Assembly (NCBI GenBank): GCA_963969595.1
Contig: OZ018409.1
Coordinates: 1,614,501 to 1,678,500, forward strand
Source of the DNA: Neckera pumila
Taxonomy: Eukaryota > Streptophyta > Bryopsida > Hypnales > Neckeraceae
Direction of reading: 5' to 3'
Length of the DNA stretch: 64,000 bases
This document shows, one piece after another, positions 55,001 to 64,000 of this stretch (the first letter of the stretch is position 1; each line of letters starts with the position of its first letter). Made by a program: the position numbers and the translations under genes. The notes beneath the pieces were generated by a model. It was not told where the DNA came from and did not search any database. It saw nothing but the letters and a program-made list of their open reading frames with translations.

Positions 55001-56962
55001 GAGGAGTGGTATTTCCATATCGGGCACTTCCATATGTGCTACCCCCAATTAAAGGCTGCTGCAAATGGTCATCGTGGTCTCGGTCCCCCACCATGCCCAC
55101 ATCCGTTTCCGAGTAGTAGCCATTAGCTCTAAACCTCGGCGTTCCAGGTGCTTCTTCGTCCCAATGCTCGTGTTTGTATTCATCATCGTACACCTCTCGT
55201 GAATTCATAAAAAAGGGGTCATAGTGAGACTGGAAGCTTCCGATCAACGTCACCATGGTGTCGACCTTGGGAAGTCCGCTGGCATGGCTCCAGTCATCTC
55301 GAGCGAGGGGTCCGCCATGGCCCCAGTCTTCCACGATGGGAGTGGCCACCCAGCTGACGGATTCGTCAGGCGCGAAAAGTTTGATCTGGTTGTCGTCGGT
55401 ATATAATTGCTCATAATCCTCTTCCTCCGCTGGTTTGATGAGCCACTCTTCCAGGTGGGTTTCAGCCACCACGCCAAGACCCTCGACCAGCAATGCAAGC
55501 TCAGCTGCGCGTTCACACAACACCAAAAAAAAGGTTTTCAGTATATGAACCATGAAATTATCTACTGAGAGTAGAATTCAGGATTTAAAATGATCGACTT
55601 GCGAGAAATTATTATTCAGATGAGATCCAAATTTGATTGATCACCACTTCACCAGAATCAATTGCATATGTTGGCCAAAAAAAATATAAAAATTGGACAA
55701 AAGAAAATCCTCTAAGTGACCTGGTCAAACCTATATTAAAATGATGACGCACAACTTGGGCGTTATGATCATTTATCGATTTCAAGTGGGTCACGAAGGG
55801 ATTTTTTTATCACAACGTGCGATTGATGCTCTTCAATGATTATGATGATCGAAAGTCTGAGTTATTATTTTCTCGCTATACAATCAATCAAAGTGGCCAA
55901 TTTGAAATCACATCGGTTAACTTGTGGGCGGAGATTTCGGCACACACCTGACACATCCTCTTGGCCCCGGAGGCTCTGCAACACCAGCTTCGCCTCGTGC
56001 ATGCGCCCCTTGCTGACGAGCCACCTTGGGGACTCCGGCAGCACCAGAACGCAGAGCAAAACGTAGAGAACCGAGGGGACGGCCAAGACGCCCAGCATGA
56101 AGCGCCAGTTGGGGCAGGCTTGGAGCGATAAGCCGAAGTCCATCACGTAAGCGAAGAAGAGTCCCGAGGATCCCAGAAGCTGAGGAAAGGTTGCGAGCTG
56201 GCCGCGCGTTTCAGCGGGGGCGGACTCGGAGATTAGGATGGGAGAGATCGTGGAAGCAAGGCCGATGGCTAATCCCACTGTGATCCGGCTGAGGATCAGT
56301 ATGTACACTGTGGGGGCCCACAGCATGATCATGGCTGCCACGGAATACAACACTCCAGAAACACAGAGCATGAATTTGCGGCCCAGCCAGTCGGCTGTGG
56401 GGCCTGCCACTGTAACGCTTGCAACCGCGCCAAGTAACGTGGACGCCACCACTAAGCCTTCCAAAGCTGGAGCCGTTTCCAAATGAAACTCCGGTTTGAG
56501 GTACAATAGGGCACCTGGAATCATTCCAGTGAATTTCAACACCGTTAACACTGGTTCGAGAACAGAAATCGTTCAACATTTTGCACGCAAGAATTTATAT
56601 TTAAAAAAGTTCCAGTCATTTGGCCCCCAAAGACTCCTGGTTCCCTGCTTACACTATTGCACAACCCTTGGAGAACTTGGATTTTGGAGGATTTCATTAC
56701 ATGACAAAAAGTAGCTTACTCTGAATGTTGATAAGAGGATGGTCAACTACTTAGGTTGGGAACTGAATGGAACTCGGGCACCAAGTTTTCTTCTAAGGAA
56801 GCAGTAGACCTGAAACAATAGTGATTGAAACAACGGGGAAGTGCGAGCCTTAGTTTGCACTTTCGATCTTGTACCTGCTATGGCGCCGCCGTCCCAGCCT
56901 TGCAAGAAGTTGCCAATGGCAGCCACGGCTGCAACCCCGGTTGCTCCTCTCATCACATCCAT
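52057..56962 (-). CDS. TMT/MSSP-like: Tonoplast monosaccharide transporter (MSSP/TMT family)
   Basis: Proton-coupled sugar antiporter of the vacuolar membrane, loading glucose or fructose into the vacuole; member of the sugar porter branch of the MFS. Eight coding exons, all GT-AG and in phase: 56962-56875, 56514-55948, 55504-54991, 54661-54400, 54152-53973, 53670-53483, 52989-52847, 52373-52057; total 752 residues, against about 730-740 in Arabidopsis. Start: ATG at 56962 (MDVMRGATG), with a second at 56953 that matches the usual start of the family. Motifs: IGNFLQGWDGGAIAG in helix 1, DWLGRK, PESPRWLVSKGR at about 198, then the long acidic cytosolic loop of about 270 residues typical of this subfamily (exons 3-4, with VGVGGGWQLAWQKDG), VGVGLQILQQFSGINAVLYF in helix 7, LMDKSGRRQ, ILCSEIFPTSVRG and PETKGLPLE near the end. 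No lesion seen, so probably functional. Confidence 0.95.
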
Positions 56963-58646
56963 TGAGTACTTTATTTGTTGTGCTGACAATATAATAAAAT
57001 AATACCTTCAAAGTACAACAGACTCGTCAGTAAACGCTGTTTCATAGTTAATGTTTGATGATCCCAAGACAAAAGCTGCAGAATGGTCCAGCTGCATTGG
57101 AAGTACAGTCAAGAATAGAGCTGCAAAATGAACATGCAGCATTGGAGATTCCATCACTAAGCCAGCCAATACCAAGGCTTTTACACAGCCTTTGCAAGAC
57201 CTTCACAATTTGCCAATACCAGGGGCACCAAATCAAATTCACAGTCTCGCTGAGCAGCTGGTCCAGGAATGGAGGGTCACCTGATTTGACAACGGCAAGA
57301 GGTTCGTCCAGTCCGAACCACCACAGAGTCTAATTCGCACAGATCGAACAGACGGGTTGTACAAAAGGAGATTCTTAAGCGTTCAAAATCAGGAGCTACA
57401 AGAAACTCTTTTCAAAAAAAAGGAATATTAATCTTGAGCAATTTTCTCTCATACTTAGAAACTAAGAAACAACTCCCTGCTACGACGTCAGTCCACTACA
57501 ACCTAGCTACGTGAGGTGAGTCCCCAGCAAAGTCTACTGTCAACTCAAGTGAATGAAAGTCCACACGAACATACGGAACGACGACAGGAGCAGATACAAC
57601 TGCACTTCCCGCACACCTGTCGACATCAATCAAGAGCGTCTCCACATGATCTCTCAGAAAACAGAGCAGCCGAGGCTCTCCGCTTCCAGGCAGCACTAAA
57701 TAATCGAGACACTAATCGGGAAACAAATGCTACCAACAGACTAACCTCCACGGACCTTCTCGAAATCCAGAAACCAATCTCCTTACGAACAGATCGACTC
57801 TCTAACAAAGAATGCAACTGAGCTCGATCAAATCGAACAAAACCTTGAGAATTTCAAGAGCTACAACACCTAGAAGCGCACAAGCTCACATGCACTCGAT
57901 CTATCTCCCCGCACAAGCACCCAAATGGCTCCAAATTTTCAGGATTCGGTACACTGCACTGAAAACTCTAGTTGAATCCTCGCGAGCAGATCTGAAACTC
58001 TTGGACCTTCGATTCCACCGCTTTCCAAGCACCGCAAATCCGCAAGTGAGAGCAAGCACAGCAAGAACTCTGAGAGGGAATGAGATGAGATGAGCGCGGG
58101 CGGAGGGCGGGCGTCGCAGGTTGTAAGAGAGAACGCGAGGGACGCGCGGGGACACTTGGCAGGCTGAGCCTGTGGTCGCGCGCCAGCTGTGCATATTTCG
58201 GCTGCACCATTGATTCGTCTTCGCTTTTTTTTTTTGCTTTTTTTTCCACCTGCCTCCGCGATTTAGATTTGTTGTAATTTTGAAGGGGTTTGACTGTCGT
58301 CCGGATGACATGTGTCCCTGGCTGCATGCGAGCGTGCTAGTCAATTGTTCTGCTCCATCTCTCCGAGACTCCGGAGACTCAGTGGAGCGAGGGCGTCTTC
58401 CACGAAATTATTGGGGTCTGGGCTTATTTGGGGAATCCTCCACTGTGGAGTACAGTGGAGTACGGTAGAGGGGCGTTTCTTGGGGGTTGGGGGCAGTGAT
58501 CTCACAACGGGTTCAGGGTTTTTAGTCAAATGTTCATTTTTAGAAGATTTTTTTTGAATTTAATCTGAGGGCATGGAAAAATTAAGTAGAAATCGAGAAA
58601 AATTTAGTCAATTTTGGGATCGCTAGTTGGGGGTAATGATCCCATA
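56963..58646. promoter_or_regulatory. 5' UTR, probable UTR intron and promoter of the transporter
   Basis: An acceptor-like TTGTCAG at 56983 just upstream of the start ATG implies an intron within the 5' UTR; the donor cannot be fixed by eye. 57480-58260 is less AT-rich than the flanks, with a GC-rich part at 58080-58180. Frames at 57516-58557 on both strands look non-coding. Confidence 0.45.
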
Positions 58647-58940
58647 ACTAAGGTAGTTTGCTCTTAAAGCGACCATTTTAAGAGTTGTTTGCCTTTGGAG
58701 GGAAGCTCAACTATAAATTTTTGTAGGAAGAAAAATGGAATTGGCATTTAACCCAAGTCGTTTCATATTTTATGGCCCTTTGTGGAATTAGTTACGAATT
58801 TTTGAAGTTGAAACCTAGTGGTCACTAAAAGTAACCACCTCTTGAAATGTACACTGTTGGTACATTGAAGAAAGCAAAATGAGCCCGTGCGTCATGATCA
58901 GTTTTAGAAGCCAATTGCTTTTAGAACAAACTACCTTAGT
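58647..58940. mobile_element. MITE with ACTAAGGTAG ends
   Basis: ACTAAGGTAGTTTG at the left pairs with CAAACTACCTTAGT at the right, and the pairing extends, with mismatches, through TCTTAAAGC/GCTTTTAGA. No coding. Confidence 0.75.
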
Positions 58941-59202
58941 TTATAGAATTTAGTGCAATAGACTACCAACAAGACAAACGAGCATCAACTTTGGCTACCT
59001 TAAGAGTGAGTAGTATCAAAAAAAAATATAGAAACAAAAGGATTTTGCAAGTTGTGAAGGATAATTGGGAGTACTATAACACAAAACTAACTAAATAGAT
59101 GCTAATTCCATTGTGGAGGAAGTTGCAAATTGGCTATCAAATTCTATTATTTGTTGCAGTTTTGACTAGAATATCTCCATTAAAGACCCTTTTTTACACT
59201 GA
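58941..59202. other. Spacer between two MITEs
   Basis: Nothing recognised. Confidence 0.4.
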
Positions 59203-59482
59203 ACTAAGGTGGGTACACCCAAAACCGCCACAAATTGGTACTGTGCCTAGTTACTGTTACTAGGCTGGTTAGATTTTCATACAGTCTTATTGGCAAGTGA
59301 AAGGAGGTTCCAACGCACCAAAAAACGTAGCATTTGGATACTGTATGCAAAAGTTATTAAGGAACAAACTTTGGTTCTAAAACCGTTTCTTCCACATAGG
59401 TACAGAACTGATTTTGGAGATGTACAGAGAGTATAGATGGTGGTTTAAGGTCACTGGCGCATTTGGGTGTACCCACCTTAGT
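59203..59482. mobile_element. MITE with ACTAAGGTGG ends
   Basis: ACTAAGGTGGGTACACCCAA and TTGGGTGTACCCACCTTAGT are exact inverted copies. The first eight bases match the element 260 bp away, so the two may be related. Confidence 0.85.
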
Positions 59483-59559
59483 AGCACAAGGACCTTTTCG
59501 GTAGAAATTCAGCTAATTTTAATCAACTTAGAGATTGTTGGTTGAAGGGAGTGGGGAGG

Positions 59560-60280
59560 GAGGAAGAGCTTTCTTCTAAATTTTTCTCCTTGGAAAAAAC
59601 AAAGAAACATATGGTTGGATCAAATTATAAAATATTGAATTTGTATTTGGAATCTAAGATTTTAAATTATTTGGTTGTTCATGACATAAAAAATTAACCA
59701 TTCTAACATAGGAGCAAGATTTTACATGAATGTGGAAAAAATAAAATAAAAGCTCTTCCGAGATGAAACCTCTATTGTAGAGTGGTGTTGGAGCAGGAAC
59801 CGTAGATCTTTCATCTAAAAATTATTTTTACCTTGGCAAAAACAAAAGAGCGTATTATTGAATCAAATTATGAAATATTGAATCTGTATTTGGAATCTAA
59901 GATTTTAAATTACTTGGTTGTTCATAAGTGACATATAAATTTAAGCATTCTAACACAGGGGGCAAGTTTTTATATGGATGTGGAAAAAATAAAATACAAC
60001 GTATACATTAATATCTTCCTATATGAATCCTCTATTGTAGAGTGGTGTTGTAGGCAGGGGTAGATCTTTCCTTTGAATTCTTACATTGGGGGAAATGAGG
60101 GAACCTATTGTTGAATCAAATTATGAAATATTGAATTTGTATTTGCAATTTAAGATTCTAAATTTTTTAGTCATTTACAACATAAAAAAATTTCCATTCT
60201 AAAATAGGGGGCTAGGTTTTATATGAACTTGGAATAAATAATAAATAAAAATATCTTCCGAGATGAATAAAATAATATTT
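59560..60280 (+). repeat. Long tandem repeat, about 245-253 bp, three copies
   Basis: The block AATCTAAGATTTTAAATTA recurs at about 59652, 59894 and 60147. ATCAAATTATGAAATATTGA, CTCTATTGTAGAGTGGTGTT and ATCTTCC-GATGAA phrases recur in the same order. Copies are clearly diverged. Confidence 0.85.
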
Positions 60281-60740
60281 TATTGAAAACAATTAATGAT
60301 GAACTTTTTAGATTTGATTGCGGAGATATGTAAGGAATATCTATACGCACATCTTACATTCACCAAGCATCTACAAAAAAAATTCACAGCTCCTTCTATA
60401 AAAATTTTAATATTAGGGTGACAATGTCCTAATTTTGGAAAATAGATATATATTTATTGTAATTAGATTTTTCTACTTAACCATTACATTGTATCTAATT
60501 TTATACATTTGAGCATATTGGAATAATTGCCTTGCCAATATCTAACTACAATATAAGTATATCTATATTCCAAATTTAAACATTGCCATCCAATATTGAA
60601 TTTTTTATAAAGGATGCTGCAAAAAAAACTTGGAGATGCTTGTTGAGCTTAAGATGTGCTTATGGATATTCCCTACATATTTCCACAATCAAATTTAAAA
60701 ATTTCATCATAACTTGTTTTCAATAAAATATTATATAAAA
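60262..60740. repeat. Large inverted repeat with arms of about 200 bp
   Basis: AATATTTTATTGAAAACAA near the left pairs with TTGTTTTCAATAAAATATT at the right. CGGAGATATGTAAGGAATAT/ATATTCCCTACATATTTCC and CAAGCATCT/AGATGCTTG pair further in. Arms are roughly three quarters identical by eye. It follows directly on the tandem repeat. Confidence 0.8.
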
Positions 60741-61312
60741 CCATGAAAATTGACTTTATAGTGTTTGAAAATGGGGGCGTTTGTATGGAAACAATAAGGG
60801 GCGACAATACTTTTTTCCCCCATTATACAACAAATGAATTGAAGGTCCCTTAAACGATATTCCAAGCCCAAGGGAAATTTTCAAAGTCAAAACTAATTTT
60901 TTTCTTCACATTCTTTTTTATTTCAAATGCTTTTAAAGCTTAACTAAAAAAATATAGCTTCAATAATATATTTTTTAATCCTATTTTTGATTGTTTTAAT
61001 TGTTTCAATTAAATTGTGGTTTTGGTGTCAATTTTTAGGTAGCATCTTGAAAAGCATAAAATTCTCCATTTTTGAAATTTTTATATCAATTTCTCTTGGT
61101 GTGAGTTCAAGGAGTACACAAATTACACCATATTGCTTACTGCTATGATCTCCGTTTTTGTTGAAAAAAACATATTTTTTTAAGAGTTGTTGCAATTACC
61201 ACAATTTTTACCAAAAAATTTACTTTAAAAAAATCGAATTTTTGAAATGTGTGTTTTAATACAGAGAACTAATGAAGTTTGACTATGCTTAGACCTGAAA
61301 TCTATACCTTAA
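60741..61312. other. AT-rich spacer, nothing recognised
   Basis: No gene or paired repeat. Confidence 0.4.
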
Positions 61313-61612
61313 ATTTGTTTGTTTGTTTGTTTGTTTGTTTTGTTTGTTTTGTTTGTTACGTTGAGATCTCCCGGACCGTGCATCCCCCGGCCGCGTGCTT
61401 GGTACCGTTGGAAAGCTCTCGCCGAGGAGGGGTGCACCGGCTTGGTTTCGTGGCGTTTGGAGCGGTGGTGCAAAAGTTATTGAATTTCAAAGTATTTATT
61501 GATTAAAAATTTAGAAAATTACTTTTACTTTGATTTTGGTGGCGTTCTTGGTACTGGGAGTGGAACCGGGAGTGGAATCGGGAGTGGAACCGGGAGTGGA
61601 ACTGGGAGTGGA
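61313..61612. repeat. Microsatellite, GC-rich block and 12-bp minisatellite
   Basis: TTTG/TTTTG units fill 61313-61357. An abruptly GC-rich block follows at 61358-61470 (with CCCCCGGCCGCG and GCCGAGGAGGGG). GGGAGTGGAACC-like 12-mers repeat about five times at 61556-61612. A frame through the block is short and unrecognised. Confidence 0.8.
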
Positions 61613-62303
61613 TGAAAATTGGGCCAATGGCACAGGGCCACACTAGTGTCCTTTAAGTGAAAGGTTGTTTTTTCCTCATTTTCCCAGATTAAAAAATATT
61701 AGTATATCTTAATCTTTACATGGATATTTTTAATTGAATATTATCAAATAAGTTTGTAGTGCCTTGACTATTTGATACATTTTAGGCTCATTTTTGTAAA
61801 TTAGCTACAAATATTACAATGAATATTGGCTATTTGACCTCCCAACCCTGTTATTTAACTAAATTAGTCAATAAATCTAGCATCTTTTTGCAAAGATTAT
61901 ACTACCTTTCACAAGTCTTGTATTGCTCATCAAAATGATGCACAAGACATGTTTGCATTTGTTCATTGTTCAAAATCTGAGATTTACACAACACATGAAA
62001 CTTTCTTCTACTAAATTCATCTTGACATGAACTCATGAAGTATGCCAAGTATACAAATATGTTTATCACTACTAAATAACTCCATTATTTGCTAAGAATT
62101 TCAACTATTTTGTAGTGATTGTGATTTGTATTGTAAGAAAATACTAATGAAAACCATATAAATTTCTATTAAATATGTTTTTTAATATGAAAACATAATG
62201 ATAAATCTAAGATATAAATTTTTACAAGGGGGGGGGGATAATGAAAATTTGAAATGATAACAAAAAGTTAATGTAGTTTAATTGAAAAGATTAAAGCTTG
62301 ACT
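61613..62303. other. AT-rich spacer, nothing recognised
   Basis: Contains a run of nine or ten G at about 62229. No gene. Confidence 0.4.
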
Positions 62304-63191
62304 TTAATCCCTAAAGTCTTGAAAGTTTGAGTAGATACATATAATCTCAATTTTTGGCAAGATTTTTGAAATTCTTTTCAAAATAGGAAAATTGATTAGC
62401 TTTCTGAAAACACAATTTTTATTTCAATTGGTGTGTGAGAGCAAAATTTATGCTATGAAAAGCCCAAAACAAGTGAAGAAGGGTAGAGGAAAAAAAATTG
62501 GAATAAATTTTAAAAATTATTTTTTATAAATTATATTTTTATCCATATAGAAAAATTTGATTCATTCTATTTTGATAAGTAATGTGAGAGTTATAAGGCT
62601 TCTTTTTTAGTAATCAATCTTAGTAAATTCTTGAGAAAATAATGTAATGAATTCGTTTTTTGTCTCAATTTTTAAAAAAATTAAAAAAATTAAAAAATTG
62701 CATAGTTTTTTTCCTTAAAACAATCTCACTATTGGAATTAGCATGTTTAAATTTCATCTTAGAGCTATCAACAATTTAGTTATTTCTTTTGCCTTGTACC
62801 TACTTTGACTTAAATTTTTGTAAAGAATGAAATTTACAATTTAAGAAAAAAAAATTTAATAAATTCCATACCCTCAACTGAATCCTTCAATATGAAAAAA
62901 ACTTAATTCACAATCTATAGTGAAAAAAAATTATGTTAAGGGGATTCAAAAGCCTTATAGTCTAATTAGGCTAAGAACCAAAAAATTCATTTTCTTCACT
63001 TTAACTGCTTAAAACTTGTGATTGATATGGTCAAAGTTTTGGCACTTTTTCATACTAGTCTAACACAAGACACAAGATGTCATGGTTGGATATACAAAAA
63101 AACAAATGTTTAAGGTTTTGTTGTTTGCATTGAAATGGCAATTTTGAATGATATTTTGACAAAAGAATGGCCTATCAACTTCAAGGATTAA
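62304..63191 (-). mobile_element. Family A element, reverse orientation, worn
   Basis: It begins TTAATCCCTAAAGTCTTGAA and ends TCAACTTCAAGGATTAA. Internal blocks appear as the reverse complement of 11806-12955, for example TTGATTCATTCTATTTTGAT-like and CAATCTCACTATTGGAATTA phrases. The right boundary is approximate. Confidence 0.6.
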
Positions 63192-64000
63192 AGATTAAGG
63201 ATTAATTATGTAACTATGGACCTTCTTGGCCCATAAAAATATTATAGAGATAATGTTAGAGTTTTGTAGTAGACCAAGTTGGCATGGAAAAAATCTATAA
63301 CTTGCAGGTTGTCTTATACAAGTCAAAATCAATAATACCACTAATGGTTTAATGAATTGAAGATACCACAAACCTTATTTGCTTGATGAAGTGGCTTGGG
63401 CCTTTAATCCTAGAAACACACATGGACACTAAGTGTTCAATGGATGACTTCACTTGAGACTATAAGATGAAAAATCCTTTTTTCATCCAATGTTTTTTGG
63501 AAGTTGCTTTAGTACATTTTTAATGAATAGTATTGCAAATCCCTCCATATGATATTATTGACCTTTTCAAAGAAGAAGATGCTTAATCCACAGATCACTT
63601 TTGTAGTGTATTCTGGACATTTCTTGCTATTTACTCTTTGATGTGAATTTGAGCCACAAGAATTATATTTTTTGAAATTTATTCCAACTCATGAAGTAAA
63701 TTTTATCAAGTTGGTTTCTACTTCAATTAAAAATTTAAGAAAATTCATAGATTTCAATATTTTACAACAATATGAACTTTGGGCCTATAACCATGGTTTG
63801 TTGATTTTCTAATTTTAGAATAATATGATAACTTTGATTTATACCTTGATGTTACAAACTAGAATATACATCTATGGTGAAAATTTCAGATTTTTCCAAT
63901 GTATTTTGTATTTGCTATGAATTTTCTTCATTTTTTTCTTAAGGAATTCAAAGTAATTTCATATTTTTCCCAAAAAAATTGAAAATTGCAGTGCTTGTAG
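63192..64000. other. AT-rich end of window, nothing recognised
   Basis: No gene, paired repeat or motif recognised. Confidence 0.4.

Noticed and set aside
57516..58557. Several frames of 60-147 codons on both strands upstream of the transporter
   Set aside because: Low-complexity 5' UTR/promoter sequence; frames overlap on both strands and match no family.

Overview
This window looks like nuclear DNA of a land plant, most likely a seed-free one (moss or lycophyte grade; that narrower placement is my impression only). Genes have GT-AG introns of a few hundred bases. The recognisable genes are plant types: an IPT9-type tRNA dimethylallyltransferase, a tonoplast monosaccharide transporter, remains of a plant monofunctional aspartate kinase, and C3HC4 RING proteins. 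There are no operons, ribosome binding sites or recognisable tRNA/rRNA genes. Most of the sequence is AT-rich and built of short non-autonomous DNA transposons.

Layout. 0-2.4 kb: repeats and empty sequence. 2.4-2.9 kb (-): small single-domain plant protein. 3-20 kb: almost purely transposon territory, with elements nested in one another. 20.2-21.6 kb: duplicated and decayed fragments of an unknown gene. 21.6-23.5 kb (-): two-exon tRNA dimethylallyltransferase that lacks the central segment of its family. 25.2-27.0 kb (+): aspartate kinase pseudogene, introns retained. 28.4-29.3 kb (+): unrecognised basic small protein. 29.8-41 kb: dense transposon nests, including a three-level nest and a 65-bp tandem array. 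41.6-42.3 kb (-): intact RING protein. 43.7-46.8 kb: hAT-like element and further repeats. 47.3-50.5 kb: one RING pseudogene, the C-terminal tail of another copy, and a degenerate RING-like frame. 52.0-57.0 kb (-): complete eight-coding-exon monosaccharide transporter, for which I could close every splice phase. 58.6-64 kb: small inverted-repeat elements, a 245-253 bp tandem repeat, simple repeats and empty AT-rich sequence.

Repeat families, named here for reference. Family A: about 0.65-1.2 kb, ends TTAACCCCTAAAGGCCCA and its complement, usually TTAA at both edges. Family B: about 0.67-0.75 kb, ends GGGTGATTGCAAGAAA, with clear 4-bp target duplications in four copies. Family C: about 150-330 bp palindromic elements with ends close to GGTCAATTTCGTTAAAATGG. 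Family D: about 200-420 bp, ends CATTAGA...TCTAATG. There are also two hAT-like elements with 8-bp duplications and several one-off foldback elements. None contains a reading frame I would accept as a transposase.

The genes are not a pathway cluster. The points of most interest are the tRNA-modifying enzyme without its central segment, the expanding and decaying RING locus, and the 4-bp-duplicating element family.
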